A DNA stretch of 64,000 nt from an uncultured Marinobacterium sp. (GCA_947501565.1 CANMWJ010000001.1:1-64000); one strand, 5' to 3'. Shown: positions 19,688-29,584, counted from the stretch's first letter. The notes: generated by a model from the letters alone, not told the origin. Made by a program: numbers and translations.

Positions 19688-21337
19688 TTAGGTATCCTGC
19701 AGACCAAGAGTTTCATTTATTAATTTTAATGTCGACATATCCATCTGTTCCTTCAGAAAGTGGTTGCCGTGCAGGACCGCTAAAGTTTCTCCGGCCATTA
19801 TCTTACCTAGCTCTACACCCCATTGATCAAAAGGGTTGATATTCCAAATGACCGATTGGGTATAAACCTTATGTTCATAAAGTGCGATCAGCTGCCCTAG
19901 CGCAAAGGGTGTGAGTTCATCCAGTAGTATGGTCGTGCTGGGCTGGTTGCCGGAGTAGCGTTTGTAATAGGGTACGTCATCAACTTTTGGTAGTGCATGA
20001 TCACCAAACGCGAGCACCCTTGATTGTGCAAAGCAGTTAGAGAGAGCCAGGATATGTTGCTTGCGCAGGATTTCGCTGCCTTTCTGTTCTTCGATATCGT
20101 TATAGCGGCGGGCTGGAGCTATGAAGTCGCACATTACTTTCTCAGTCCCTTGGTGTAGAAGCTGGTAGAAAGCGTGTTGTGCGTTTGGACCGATCTCACC
20201 CCAGATAATTGGGCAGGTCGAGTAATCAACGTTTTTTTGGTCTAGTGTTGTATGCTTGCCGTTACTCTCCATCTCCAGCTGCTCTAGATAGGCAGGGAAT
20301 CGGGCCAGACGACCATCATAAGGTAGCACCGCATGTGCATGTATATCGAGGAAGTTGATGTTCCAGATACCGATAAGCGCCATTAGCACTGGGATGTTTT
20401 TCTCAAGTGGAGCCGACCGGAAGTGCTCGTCCATACAATGAGCGCCCGCGAGTAGCTCGCAAAAACGAGGAAAACCAATCTGCAGGGCTATCGGGAAGCC
20501 TATACAGGACCACATTGAATAGCGTCCGCCTACCCACTCCCAGAACAGAAGTTGATTGTCCTCGCGGATTCCAAACTCCGTCATTTTTTGGGGATTAGCG
20601 GAGATTCCGATGAAGTGGTTCTGCAGCACCAGCTCTTCACTGACGTTACTGCGTTCCATTATCCAGTCCTTGGCTGTTTCCGCATTTGCCAAGGTGTCCA
20701 AGGTAGTAAATGACTTAGAGGCAATAACAAAGAGGGTTTCGGCTGGCTCGAGTTTTCTCAGCAGCAGCGACAACTGACTGCCATCCATTGAGGATACGAA
20801 GAACACTTCCAAAGGATGACTGGCAGGACAGGGGTAGTCGCACAATGCCCGGTTGGTCATTAGTGGGCCGAGGTCCGATCCGCCAACACCGATATGGACC
20901 ACATTACGAATAGGTCGACCGCTATGCCCTCGAGCCTGAGCGCGGTGGAGTCGGTTTACCAGATGCTCCATGTGCGTTAGTTGACTATGGATATCATCGA
21001 CAATATCTTGGCCATCAAGGATCAGGGATCGGTGTTTTGGTAAGCGCAGTGCCGAATGAAGTGCAGGGCGATCCTCAAAAGTGTTAACGTGTTGACCCTC
21101 GAAAAGGTCATCGATTTTGCCTTCCAATCCTTTGGAGCGTGCCAAGTTTGTGAGCAATGTTAGTGTTTCCGGAACGATTCTCTGCTTAGAGAAGTCAATG
21201 AACAGATCCTCGTTGCGGAATGAGAAACGCTCGTGGCGCTGCTTATCCTGCTGGAACATCTCATAAAGATGCTTTTTTTCGATCTGTTTGGAATGCTCTG
21301 TCAGACGTTGCCATTCGGTGCTTTGCTTCAGATCCAT
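19688..21337 (-). CDS. pgi: Glucose-6-phosphate isomerase
   Basis: Interconverts glucose-6-phosphate and fructose-6-phosphate. 549 residues, standard length. Family motifs are present: VHIGVGGSDLGPLM, the catalytic Glu/Arg region in GGRYSMWSCIGFPIAL, GPNAQHAFYQLLHQGT, and the C-terminal VIWNINPFDQWGVELGK with the active Lys. Three bases downstream of galU, so the operon channels hexose phosphate towards UDP-glucose. Confidence 0.97.
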   Translation of the reverse strand: MDLKQSTEWQRLTEHSKQIEKKHLYEMFQQDKQRHERFSFRNEDLFIDFSKQRIVPETLTLLTNLARSKGLEGKIDDLFEGQHVNTFEDRPALHSALRLPKHRSLILDGQDIVDDIHSQLTHMEHLVNRLHRAQARGHSGRPIRNVVHIGVGGSDLGPLMTNRALCDYPCPASHPLEVFFVSSMDGSQLSLLLRKLEPAETLFVIASKSFTTLDTLANAETAKDWIMERSNVSEELVLQNHFIGISANPQKMTEFGIREDNQLLFWEWVGGRYSMWSCIGFPIALQIGFPRFCELLAGAHCMDEHFRSAPLEKNIPVLMALIGIWNINFLDIHAHAVLPYDGRLARFPAYLEQLEMESNGKHTTLDQKNVDYSTCPIIWGEIGPNAQHAFYQLLHQGTEKVMCDFIAPARRYNDIEEQKGSEILRKQHILALSNCFAQSRVLAFGDHALPKVDDVPYYKRYSGNQPSTTILLDELTPFALGQLIALYEHKVYTQSVIWNINPFDQWGVELGKIMAGETLAVLHGNHFLKEQMDMSTLKLINETLGLQDT

Positions 21338-21340
21338 AAA

Positions 21341-22222
21341 TTACACGCTTAACTGCTTGATCAAAGAACGGGTCTGTTCCTTTGTTTCGGGGTGCTTTAG
21401 AGCGAAGTTAAGCACCGCTTTGACATAACCGGCTTTGTTGCCGCAATCGAAAGTCTGGCCGGACATCCGGTAGACACTCATCTCCTGCTCTTTCAGTAGA
21501 TTGTCCATCGCATCGGTCAACTGGATTTCGTTACCCGCACCGGGTTTGGTATCTTTAAGTAGCTCCATGATGCGAGCAGGGAAAACATAGCGACCAACTA
21601 CGGCTAGGTTGGAAGGGGCTTCGTGCGGAGCTGGTTTTTCAACAAAACCACTGACCGTGGTGCTGCTGCCAGCATCCAGATCTGTATTACAGTCTGCGAT
21701 TCCGTATTTACTAATATCTTCATCTGCTACCCGTTCTACCATGACCTGGCAGGAGGAGTTTTCAGTGAAGTTAACGATCATCTGGGTAAGATCGTGTACA
21801 TCGCTGTCATCGCAGTCGACTAGAACATCGGGAAGTAAGACTGCGAAAGGGTCTTTGCCTACAGCTGCTTGTGCGCATAACACCGCATGACCTAAACCTT
21901 TAGCTTCAGGTTGACGGATTGCCATCACAGTAACGCTTGGTGGAAGGATATCACGTACACTTTCAAGAATTGCAGTCTTTCCCTTCTGCTCAAGGGTCGA
22001 CTCCAGTTCATAGTGTTTGTCGAAATGGTTTTCAATCGCTTCCTTGCCACTGCGGGTGACTAAAATGATCTCCTTGATACCGGCTGCAATCGCTTCTTCA
22101 ATAACCAGTTGAATCGCTGGCTTATCAACTATAGGTAGCATCTCTTTCGGGATTGCTTTACTTGCAGGGAGTACGCGAGTGCCTAGACCGGCAACAGGGA
22201 TCACTGCCTTCCTTACCATCAT
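21341..22222 (-). CDS. galU: UTP--glucose-1-phosphate uridylyltransferase
   Basis: Makes UDP-glucose from UTP and glucose-1-phosphate for LPS core, exopolysaccharide and trehalose routes. 293 residues with the nucleotidyltransferase signature AVIPVAGLGTRVLPASKAIPKEMLP, the LPDVL metal-binding Asp and FVEKP. The ATG at 22222 has GGAG five bases upstream. First gene of the galU-pgi-dehydrogenase-like operon. Confidence 0.97.
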   Translation of the reverse strand: MMVRKAVIPVAGLGTRVLPASKAIPKEMLPIVDKPAIQLVIEEAIAAGIKEIILVTRSGKEAIENHFDKHYELESTLEQKGKTAILESVRDILPPSVTVMAIRQPEAKGLGHAVLCAQAAVGKDPFAVLLPDVLVDCDDSDVHDLTQMIVNFTENSSCQVMVERVADEDISKYGIADCNTDLDAGSSTTVSGFVEKPAPHEAPSNLAVVGRYVFPARIMELLKDTKPGAGNEIQLTDAMDNLLKEQEMSVYRMSGQTFDCGNKAGYVKAVLNFALKHPETKEQTRSLIKQLSV

Positions 22223-22673
22223 ATTTGCTCCGTAATACAGGTGTTAGCGACCATAGTAAGCATTGTTTCAGTCTCGTTAAAGGGGGGGAGGTAAAAATAC
22301 TGAAGTTTGTGTTTCGGTATTGTGTTTGGGTCAACAAAAACTGGTAGGGCTCGTTTGCAGATCTGCTCTTAAAACGGGGGGCATCCTAGATGAAAGTTAT
22401 GACAATATGACTAAACCCCTCATTGAAAGAGGTGTCTGCATTACGTGGGGGCAATATCCAGAGTGTTTTTAGGGATCTGGCTAGAGAGGGAGGTGGGATT
22501 GTTGGGGAGGTGGGTTAGTAGTTGCTTTGATGATCGTAAAGAGCGTTGATATTTGGATAGATGGCGTTGGTGCTGATTTATTTTTAATAATTTCTGAATT
22601 GATAATACAGTTTGCCTGGGTGTGAATATAAAAAATATGGTTTTTCTTGCTGCTTTATAAGAGATAACGGTCT

Positions 22674-22796
22674 TATAATGAAAAATTCTTAAGTAATAGT
22701 TGTGCACTGAAGCAGATGTTTAAGGTGCGGGATGTTTCAGGTCGGGGTGTATGCAACCAGTAGGCGCGTTAGGTCCCAATGTTGGGGCGCTTTTTC
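22674..22796 (+). ncRNA. Candidate small RNA (speculative)
   Basis: A perfect TATAAT (22674-22679) overlaps an 8-bp inverted repeat TTATAAGA/TCTTATAA (22655-22678). About 85-110 bases downstream is a rightward hairpin (GCGC/GCGC outer, CCCAA/TTGGG inner, 22764-22790) with TTTTT after it. No ORF longer than 15 codons lies between. No good -35 is visible, so the promoter is weak evidence. Confidence 0.3.
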
Positions 22797-22814
22797 ATTT
22801 ATGCATTGAAAGCA

Positions 22815-22836
22815 GGAAGCCCTCAAAGGGGCTTCC
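22815..22836 (-). terminator. Likely terminator of ugd
   Basis: A perfect eight-pair stem (GGAAGCCC/GGGCTTCC) with a six-base loop lies 15 bases after the ugd stop on the minus strand. The following tract is only TGCTTTC, so termination strength is uncertain. Confidence 0.55.
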
Positions 22837-22850
22837 TTATGCGGTATTAA

Positions 22851-24188
22851 CTAGCGTTTAATGCTCTCGCCTCGTCCGATACCGTAATAGGTGAGCCCAA
22901 GCTTATTCATGCGCTCCGGGTCGTAGAGGTTGCGGCCATCAAAAATAGTCTTGCTACTCAGCCTACTTTCTATCAACTGAAAGTCTGGTGCATAAAACTC
23001 TTTCCATTCGGTGCAGATCACAAGAGCATCTGCATTTTGCAGAGCGGATTCTTTGGTTCCAGTAAGCATTAAGTCGTCGCGATTGCCATATAAACGTTGT
23101 GCTTCATTCATCGCTTCAGGATCAAATGCTTGCACCTTAGCCCCTGCTGCCCACAGGGCCTCCATCAACACTCGGCTAGTAGCCTCGCGCATATCGTCAG
23201 TATTAGGTTTGAAGGAAAGTCCCCAGACTGCAAAGGTCTTGCCTTTGATATCGTTGCCAAAGTGTTTCCGGATGTTGCTGAAAAGCTTGGTTTTCTGGGT
23301 ATAGTTTACTGCTTCAACAGCTTCCAGTAGGCGCGGCTGATAATCGACGCCGTGAGCTGTTCGTACCAGGGCTTGGACATCTTTAGGGAAGCATGAGCCT
23401 CCGTAGCCGGCACCAGGATAGATAAAGTTGTAGCCTATGCGAGAGTCAGAGCCGATACCGATGCGGACTTTCTCAATATCCGCGCCTAGCAGCTCGGCTA
23501 GATTTGAGAGTTCATTTATGAAGGAGATTTTAGTAGCCAGCATGCAGTTTGCGGCATATTTGGTGAGTTCGGCAGAGCGCACATCCATTACGATCATGCG
23601 ACGGCGACTGCGGCTGAACGGATCGTAAAGCTCGTGCATTACGTCCTCTACTTCGGTGCTGTCTGTGCCGATTACGATGCGGTCCGGTTTCATGCAGTCT
23701 TCTATAGCAGAACCTTCCTTAAGGAATTCCGGATTAGATACGACATCAAAAGTTAGTTCGGAGCCCCTCTCGTTTAGTGTGGCTTGTAGTTGTGCGGAGA
23801 CCTTGTCCGCAGTCCCTACGGGAACGGTGGATTTGTCGACAACGATGCGGTGTTCATTCATATGGGTGGCGATCGTCTTGGCAACTGCAAGCACGTATTT
23901 CAGGTCTGCCGAGCCATCTTCATCAGGTGGTGTGCCTACAGCAATAAACTGAACCTTGCCATGATCTACGCCCTGTTTCGCATCGCTAGTAAATTGTAGG
24001 CGGCCTGCCGCATAGTTTTTTTCAACCAAGGGAGTTAAGCCTGGTTCGAAAATCGGAATGATTCCGTTCTTCAGATTTTCAATTTTTGTTTCATCAACAT
24101 CGACACATACTACATTGTGACCAAGCTCTGCAAAAATTGTTGCTTGTACCAACCCGACATATCCAATGCCAAATACTGTGACTTTCAT
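22851..24188 (-). CDS. ugd: UDP-glucose 6-dehydrogenase
   Basis: Oxidises UDP-glucose to UDP-glucuronate with two NAD+. 445 residues with everything expected: [18 protein letters not shown] for NAD binding, IFEPGL, STVPVGT, catalytic Lys/Asn in [10 protein letters not shown], and the catalytic Cys in [13 protein letters not shown]-terminal domain [20 protein letters not shown]. It is transcribed alone, with long flanking gaps on both sides. The product supplies uronic acid for surface polysaccharide or aminoarabinose; which one cannot be told from this window. Confidence 0.97.
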   Translation of the reverse strand: MKVTVFGIGYVGLVQATIFAELGHNVVCVDVDETKIENLKNGIIPIFEPGLTPLVEKNYAAGRLQFTSDAKQGVDHGKVQFIAVGTPPDEDGSADLKYVLAVAKTIATHMNEHRIVVDKSTVPVGTADKVSAQLQATLNERGSELTFDVVSNPEFLKEGSAIEDCMKPDRIVIGTDSTEVEDVMHELYDPFSRSRRRMIVMDVRSAELTKYAANCMLATKISFINELSNLAELLGADIEKVRIGIGSDSRIGYNFIYPGAGYGGSCFPKDVQALVRTAHGVDYQPRLLEAVEAVNYTQKTKLFSNIRKHFGNDIKGKTFAVWGLSFKPNTDDMREATSRVLMEALWAAGAKVQAFDPEAMNEAQRLYGNRDDLMLTGTKESALQNADALVICTEWKEFYAPDFQLIESRLSSKTIFDGRNLYDPERMNKLGLTYYGIGRGESIKR

Positions 24189-24692
24189 TTGAATTCCTTA
24201 ACATCCACCGGGATAACCGGTATCTGAACCACATGAAAAAAGAGGGCCTGTTAATAACAGTGCTTAGTTTAGCCTTGAAGCATAATCTTTCTTTACAGCT
24301 CCAGCTGCAAGCCTGAAATAACAATATATTGATCTAGCGTATCATTCTACTTTATCACCTGCATGTTTAAATGCAGTGTCACATTGGTAGTAAATAGGTC
24401 TTAGCTCAGAAAAAATGCAGATATTCCAATTTGTATTTTTTGTAGTGATGGTGTCGCGTTTAATGTTTGATTGTATTTTCATTGGTGCAAGATTAATTGC
24501 TGGCCTGTAGTTGCTTTAGGTGGTGCAAGAAGTAGGGTATAAGTGTTCCGATGTGTAGTAAGGGGAGGACGTACTTGTTGGTATGACAAGCTGAGGAGCT
24601 ATGCGCCTTTTTGGAGAGATTTTTGGGTGGTTGTTCGTTTTGTGAGCAAGTGGTTGCTCAAATCTTTTTAAAGATATCGATGGGGTGATACG
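24189..24692. other. AT-rich intergenic region, 504 bp
   Basis: Between ugd and tRNA-Ile2. It must contain the ugd promoter near its left end and the trailer of the tRNA at its right end. The only other structure seen is a rightward candidate micro-ORF/small transcript ending in a terminator-like hairpin (24538-24669). Base composition is clearly more AT-rich than the flanking genes. Confidence 0.7.
24538..24669 (+). ncRNA. Candidate small transcript with 14-codon ORF (speculative)
   Basis: TATAAG at 24538-24543 (weak TTTAGG 17 bases upstream) is followed by a GAGGAG immediately before an ATG at 24601 encoding MRLFGEIFGWLFVL. The TGA at 24643 lies at the base of a perfect seven-pair hairpin (TGAGCAA/TTGCTCA, 24643-24660) followed by AATCTTTTT. 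The spacing from GGAG to ATG is only two to four bases. Confidence 0.3.
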
Positions 24693-24769
<77 letters not shown>

Positions 24770-24833
24770 AAAGCGGGCACCAATGATACCTTGTTCGGCA
24801 TCACCGGTGCAATAGACTGAAATAAAAGGAATT

Positions 24834-26654
24834 TTATTCGTCGAGGAAGCTGCGCAGGTGCTCTGAGCGGCTTGGGTGACGCAGCTTACGCAGCGCTTTT
24901 GCTTCGATCTGACGGATACGCTCACGTGTAACGTCGAACTGTTTGCCCACCTCTTCCAGAGTGTGGTCGGTGTTCATGTCGATACCAAAGCGCATACGCA
25001 GTACTTTGGATTCACGTGCAGTCAGCCCGGAGAGGACTTCCTTGGTTGCTTCGCGCAGGCCTTCACCTGTTGCGGAATCTACCGGTGAATCGATAGTCAC
25101 GTCTTCGATGAAATCACCCAGGCTGGAGTCTTCATCGTCACCGATAGGTGTTTCCATGGAGATCGGTTCTTTGGCGATCTTCAGTACTTTACGGATCTTG
25201 TCTTCCGGCATGTCCATGCGTTCAGCCAGTTCTTCCGGGGTCGCTTCGCGGCCCATCTCCTGCAGCATCTGGCGGGAGATACGGTTCAGCTTGTTGATCG
25301 TTTCGATCATGTGAACCGGAATACGGATGGTGCGCGCCTGGTCTGCGATAGAGCGGGTGATCGCCTGACGAATCCACCAAGTAGCGTAAGTGGAGAACTT
25401 GTAACCGCGACGGTATTCAAACTTATCCACTGCTTTCATCAGGCCGATGTTGCCTTCCTGGATCAGGTCCAGGAACTGCAGGCCACGGTTGGTGTATTTC
25501 TTGGCGATAGAGATAACCAGTCGTAGGTTGGCCTCAACCATCTCTTTCTTCGCACGGCGAGCGCGGGCTTCACCGATCGACATGCGACGGTTAACTTCTT
25601 TCAGCTCTGCCAGTGTCAGGGCAGTGTTGTATTCGATCTGAATCAGCTTCTTCTGAGCGCGTTTCAGTTCGATCAGATTGCGTTTAATCGCGGTAGAGTA
25701 ATCCGCCTTTTCCGCAACCAGGGTGTCGAACCATTCAACGTTGGTTTCGTTACCCGGGAACTGTTTGATAAAGGTCTTACGCGGCATTTTCGCGCGTTGC
25801 GTACAGATGCGCATGATGGTGCGTTCCTGCACGCGAATGCTGGAGATTGCAGAACGAACACGATCAACCAGCGCGTCGTAATAGCGCGGAGACAGTTTGA
25901 TCGGAGAGAATGCAATGCCCAGCTCAACCATGGCATCGCCCGCTTCGCGGGACTCACGGCCATGATTTTCGCAGGCAGTGAGGTACGCTTCCATGGTCTC
26001 ACGGATCAGGCCAAAACGCTGCTTAGCTTCTTCCGGATCTGGGCCGCGATCTTTTTCTTCTTCATCGTCATCATCGTCGTCGTTAGCGTCGGCCTGGGTG
26101 TTGGCCGGGACTTCCGCGGTGTAGGTTGTACCGTTATCCGGATCGATATAACCGCTGAAAATGTCACTCAGACGACCGCCGTCTTCCTGCAGGGTGCCAT
26201 CGTACGCTTCCAGAATGGTGGTAACGGAACCTGGGAAGGACGCGAGTGCGCTCATGACTTCGCGAATGCCTTCTTCGATACGCTTGGCGATATCGATCTC
26301 ACCTTCACGCGTCAGCAGTTCTACAGTACCCATTTCACGCATGTACATGCGCACAGGATCCGTAGTACGGCCCGCGTCGGATTCTACGGCGGCCAGAGCG
26401 GCTACTGCTTCTTCGTCGGCGTCTTCTGCGGAATCGCCTTCGGTCATCAGGAGGGTTTCTGCATCCGGAGTGTCTTCGGATACTTTGATACCCATATCGT
26501 TGATCATACGGATGATATCTTCGACCTGATCCGGATCGGCTATATCTTCCGGAAGATGGTCGTTGACTTCAGCGTAAGTGAGGTAACCTTGCTCTTTACC
26601 GCGGGCGATCAATTCCTTGAGGCGCGACTGCTGCTGCTGAGAAGTATCGGACAT
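24834..26654 (-). CDS. rpoD: RNA polymerase primary sigma factor RpoD (sigma-70)
   Basis: Directs RNA polymerase to housekeeping promoters. 606 residues: region 1.1 at the N-terminus, the non-conserved insertion with a highly acidic tract ([18 protein letters not shown]-like, around residue 190), region 2 ([33 protein letters not shown]), region 3, and region 4 with [20 protein letters not shown]. Distal gene of the rpsU-yqeY-dnaG-rpoD operon with 141 bp between dnaG and rpoD, which leaves room for an extra internal promoter. Confidence 0.98.
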   Translation of the reverse strand: MSDTSQQQQSRLKELIARGKEQGYLTYAEVNDHLPEDIADPDQVEDIIRMINDMGIKVSEDTPDAETLLMTEGDSAEDADEEAVAALAAVESDAGRTTDPVRMYMREMGTVELLTREGEIDIAKRIEEGIREVMSALASFPGSVTTILEAYDGTLQEDGGRLSDIFSGYIDPDNGTTYTAEVPANTQADANDDDDDDEEEKDRGPDPEEAKQRFGLIRETMEAYLTACENHGRESREAGDAMVELGIAFSPIKLSPRYYDALVDRVRSAISSIRVQERTIMRICTQRAKMPRKTFIKQFPGNETNVEWFDTLVAEKADYSTAIKRNLIELKRAQKKLIQIEYNTALTLAELKEVNRRMSIGEARARRAKKEMVEANLRLVISIAKKYTNRGLQFLDLIQEGNIGLMKAVDKFEYRRGYKFSTYATWWIRQAITRSIADQARTIRIPVHMIETINKLNRISRQMLQEMGREATPEELAERMDMPEDKIRKVLKIAKEPISMETPIGDDEDSSLGDFIEDVTIDSPVDSATGEGLREATKEVLSGLTARESKVLRMRFGIDMNTDHTLEEVGKQFDVTRERIRQIEAKALRKLRHPSRSEHLRSFLDE

Positions 26655-26795
26655 ATAACCCTGACTTGATGACAGTGAATGATGGAAAAATTAGCAGGCA
26701 ATTATAGCTATCGTTGGGCGTTTTTTCTACAAAAAGAAGGCGCTAATAGTGAAGCCTGATGATTAAAAAATAGACCAGATTTTAACAAGTTGCGA

Positions 26796-28718
26796 TTATT
26801 CGGACCGGCCGGGGCTGATTGTTGAATGTCGCTTAAGCAATAGCTGGTTCAGCTCCGCTTTCTCTTCCGCTGTTCGGCTGAGTTTCTGTTTCAGCTCATC
26901 CAGCCTGAGATCGTCGATACGTATCTCAAGTTTTGGCAGTGCATCCTGCAGGATTCGCTCGGCTTGCTCAATGTTTTCGACTGGATCGGCGTAGGTTATG
27001 CCGTTCAGTGTCATCAGGTAGCTGCTGAGCTGTGGCTCTTCCTGCCAGTCGACATACAGCGTCCCCAGTGTGGCTTTGGGGTGGCTTTTCAGATAGGTCG
27101 CCAGTGCATGCAGAAGTGCGATGTTCGGTTCTGGTAGCTGTTCCAATCGCGCGGGTAGCTCACACAGTCGGGCGAGGGTAGGGTAGTGCAGGAGCAGCGA
27201 TATGATGCGCTCACTCAGTTCCACGCTGCGCCTTGCGCCCGTGGAGCTAGGGCGCTTGGATCGGTTTGTCTGCGGGCGGTGAGCAGGAGTCGCTTCGTAC
27301 GCTATATCTACAGCGTACTCTTCCGGGTAATAGCCTATGTCTTCAGGGTAATCGGACGTAGTGGGCTCTGACTCAGCTACTGGCGCTGGTTCTGGTGTCT
27401 GGGTCGCAGAGTGCAAATTAACCACGCTCTCCAGCTGATCCTGAGAAAGGCCCGTTAATTCACTGACGCGATCCAGCATCATCTGCTTGAGAATGCCGTT
27501 TTTCATGCTCTGAATAGCGGGCAGTGCTGCGCTGCTGAAGCGCGCGCGGCCGCTCATGCTGTTCAGATCAATATCTTCTGACTGGCTTTTAAAGAACCAG
27601 TCATCCAGAGGCAGGGCTTCCTCGTCCAGACGTTTCGTGAAGGCTTCTTGTCCCTCTTTGCGCACCAGGCTATCCGGATCTTCGCCTTCGGGTAGAAAAA
27701 GAAAACGTGCTTCCTGGCCATCCTGAATGACGGGAAGGGTTGTGCTGAGTGCGCGCCCTGCAGCGGTACGCCCGGCTTGGTCGCCGTCAAAGCAGAAGAT
27801 CACCTCTGGCACCATTTTAAAAATGCGTTCCAGATGCTGAGCGGTGGTGGCGGTACCCAGTGTGGCAACGGCGTAATGGATGCCGTATTGCGCAAGGCCT
27901 ACCACGTCCATGTAACCTTCGACGATCAGTAACCGTTCCAGTTTATTGCTGTGTCGGCGTGCTTCGTAGAGGCCGTAAAGTTCCCGACTCTTATGGAAGG
28001 TGGCTGTTTCCGGAGAGTTCAGATATTTGGGTTTGTCGTCGCCAAGTACGCGACCGCCAAACGCAATCACCCGACCGCGTTGGTCGCGGATAGGAAACAT
28101 GATGCGGTTACGGAAACGGTCGTAATCGCTGTTGCGCTCTTCGTTGTGGATAAGTAAGCCGGCTTGCTCCAGTTGCTTGCGATGCTCGGCGTCGTCGCCG
28201 ATATGTGTCAGCAGGTTGTCCCAGCCAGGTGGTGCGAAACCTATTTCGAAGGCTTTTGCTGCTTGTCCGGAGAGACCGCGTGATTTTAGGTAGCTAACTG
28301 CCTGATCACGACTTGGGTTACTGCGAAGCTGCTGGCTGTAATACTGCGTGGCTTTTTCCAGTAGGTCGTAAAGTGATTTTAGCTGCTGCTGTTTCTGGCG
28401 GTTCTGTTGCGACTCTTCGCGAGGAACCTCCATGCCGGTCATTTTGGCGAGTTCTTCTACCGCCTGGGGGAAGTCCAGGTGGTCGTACTCCATCAGGAAG
28501 CCCAGAGCGTTGCCGCCTGCGCCGCAACCAAAGCAGTAATAGAACTGTTTTTCCTGGTTAGCAGTGAAGGAGGGGGTTTTCTCTTTATGGAAAGGGCAGA
28601 GGCCTGAGTAGTTCTTGCCGGTGCGTTTCAGCTTTTGAACACGGCCGTCCAGCACGTCGATAATGTTGACGCGCGCAAGGAGATCGTCGATGAAATGCTG
28701 GGGAATGCGTCCGGCCAT
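26796..28718 (-). CDS. dnaG: DNA primase DnaG
   Basis: Synthesises RNA primers for replication. 640 residues: CHC2 zinc domain (Cys41, His44, Cys62, Cys65 in CPFH and YCFGC), the RNA polymerase/TOPRIM core (LLIVEGYMDVVGLAQYG, FCFDGDQAGRTAA), a Pro/Thr-rich linker and a C-terminal DnaB-interaction domain. Length slightly above E. coli DnaG. The partner helicase dnaB is also in the window at 58.7 kb. Confidence 0.97.
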   Translation of the reverse strand: MAGRIPQHFIDDLLARVNIIDVLDGRVQKLKRTGKNYSGLCPFHKEKTPSFTANQEKQFYYCFGCGAGGNALGFLMEYDHLDFPQAVEELAKMTGMEVPREESQQNRQKQQQLKSLYDLLEKATQYYSQQLRSNPSRDQAVSYLKSRGLSGQAAKAFEIGFAPPGWDNLLTHIGDDAEHRKQLEQAGLLIHNEERNSDYDRFRNRIMFPIRDQRGRVIAFGGRVLGDDKPKYLNSPETATFHKSRELYGLYEARRHSNKLERLLIVEGYMDVVGLAQYGIHYAVATLGTATTAQHLERIFKMVPEVIFCFDGDQAGRTAAGRALSTTLPVIQDGQEARFLFLPEGEDPDSLVRKEGQEAFTKRLDEEALPLDDWFFKSQSEDIDLNSMSGRARFSSAALPAIQSMKNGILKQMMLDRVSELTGLSQDQLESVVNLHSATQTPEPAPVAESEPTTSDYPEDIGYYPEEYAVDIAYEATPAHRPQTNRSKRPSSTGARRSVELSERIISLLLHYPTLARLCELPARLEQLPEPNIALLHALATYLKSHPKATLGTLYVDWQEEPQLSSYLMTLNGITYADPVENIEQAERILQDALPKLEIRIDDLRLDELKQKLSRTAEEKAELNQLLLKRHSTISPGRSE

Positions 28719-28750
28719 GTAATTGCTGCTGCTGAAGGTTCAGCGGCAGT

Positions 28751-29200
28751 TTAGCTGGACAGGCGCTGCTTTACGAGCTTCGAAGTTTCGCCAACGTCGG
28801 CGCGGCCCTGAATCTGGGGTTTTAGAATCCCCATGACCTTGCCCATGTCCTGCATGGACTGGGCGCCGCTGGCGGAAATTGCCTGATCGACCAGGTTGCC
28901 GATCTCTTCTACGGTTAGCGGTTGCGGCAGGAAAGTTTTAATCACCTCCATCTCCCGTCGCTCTACGTCCGCCAGATCCAGGCGGTCCGCTGCTTCATAT
29001 TGCGAGATCGAGTCGCGACGCTGTTTGGACATTTTGTCCAGCGTCGCAAGGACTCGAGCATCATCCAGCTCGATGCGCTCGTCAACTTCGATGCGCTTCA
29101 GTTCGGCGAGAATCAAACGGATCGTACCCAGGCGCTCCTTATCTTTGGCGCGCATGGCAGCTTTCATCTCAGTGGTGATCTGCTGCTTGAGGTCGGACAT
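28751..29200 (-). CDS. yqeY: GatB/YqeY domain protein
   Basis: A 149-residue protein of the YqeY family, related to the tRNA-binding tail of GatB (MSDLKQQITTEMKAAMRAKD, GTIRLILAELKRIEVDERI, C-terminal LKPQIQGRADVGETSKLVKQ). Family members are thought to assist tRNA-dependent amidation, but the role is not settled. It lies between rpsU and dnaG, as is common in gammaproteobacteria. Confidence 0.92.
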   Translation of the reverse strand: MSDLKQQITTEMKAAMRAKDKERLGTIRLILAELKRIEVDERIELDDARVLATLDKMSKQRRDSISQYEAADRLDLADVERREMEVIKTFLPQPLTVEEIGNLVDQAISASGAQSMQDMGKVMGILKPQIQGRADVGETSKLVKQRLSS

Positions 29201-29244
29201 CGTAGTTTCTACCTGTGAGCTGGTGAGGATCTAGATCGCGTGGA

Positions 29245-29460
29245 TTAGTACAGGCGTACGCGACGAGCGTTTTCGCGAGAAACTTTCTTCGCGTGACGCT
29301 TAACTGCTGCAGCTGCTTTACGCTTACGTACGGAAGTTGGCTTCTCGTAGAATTCGCGACGGCGAACTTCTGCCAGAATACCTGCTTTCTCGCAAGAACG
29401 TTTGAAGCGACGCAGAGCTACGTCAAATGGCTCGTTATCTTTAACTTTTACCGCTGGCAT
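29245..29460 (-). CDS. rpsU: 30S ribosomal protein S21
   Basis: 71 residues, highly basic, nearly identical to the family pattern ([40 protein letters not shown]). S21 helps initiation complexes bind mRNA near the anti-Shine-Dalgarno region. First gene of the macromolecular-synthesis operon, with a strong promoter and a structured leader upstream. Confidence 0.98.
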   Translation of the reverse strand: MPAVKVKDNEPFDVALRRFKRSCEKAGILAEVRRREFYEKPTSVRKRKAAAAVKRHAKKVSRENARRVRLY

Positions 29461-29512
29461 GGGTATAAAAACCTTTTAATTGAGTTAATCCACTTTGCTC
29501 ATTTTCAGAGCA

Positions 29513-29547
29513 TCGCTACAGCCGCAATTTGGACGCACCTGTAGCGA
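29513..29547 (-). promoter_or_regulatory. Stem-loop at the 5' end of the rpsU leader
   Basis: TCGCTACAG (29513-29521) and CTGTAGCGA (29539-29547) form a nine-pair perfect inverted repeat with a 17-base loop. With the promoter called just upstream, the hairpin would begin within a few bases of the transcript start and lie about 50 bases before the rpsU ATG. The half-site orientation (ACAG then CTGT) is the reverse of a LexA box. Confidence 0.6.
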
Positions 29548-29555
29548 GGGCCGAA

Positions 29556-29584
29556 ATTCTAATGGCGGGATGGTGCGATGTAAA
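29556..29584 (-). promoter_or_regulatory. Sigma-70 promoter of the rpsU-yqeY-dnaG-rpoD operon
   Basis: On the minus strand TTTACA (29579-29584), a 17-base spacer and TAGAAT (29556-29561), each five of six consensus positions. The expected start is near 29549. Confidence 0.75.

Larger units (their letters stand above)
22223..22850. other. AT-rich intergenic region, 628 bp, no convincing protein gene
   Basis: Lies between ugd (left-reading, ends at 22851) and galU (left-reading, starts at 22222). It contains the galU upstream sequences, a rightward candidate small transcript (22674-22796) and the ugd terminator (22815-22836). A possible 88-residue leftward frame at 22441-22707 has no ribosome-binding site, is rich in Lys/Thr/Ser of AT-rich origin and resembles no family I know. 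Confidence 0.7.

Noticed and set aside
22441-22707. 88-codon leftward frame in the galU-ugd gap
   Set aside because: AT-rich composition makes such frames likely by chance; no ribosome-binding site and no recognisable motif.
16000-24200. Genomic island or polysaccharide cluster of foreign origin
   Set aside because: Gaps around galU and ugd are AT-rich, but the genes are housekeeping, there is no integrase, transposase or repeat boundary, and no glycosyltransferases are present. The tRNA at 24.7 kb has no duplicated 3' end nearby.
25797-26669. 290-codon open frame antisense to rpoD
   Set aside because: Mirror of the rpoD coding frame, Phe/Val/Arg-rich with no family resemblance.
29513-29547. 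LexA operator upstream of rpsU, as known in E. coli
   Set aside because: LexA boxes read CTGT-N8-ACAG; here the arms are ACAG then CTGT with 17 bases between, so it is a stem-loop rather than a LexA site.
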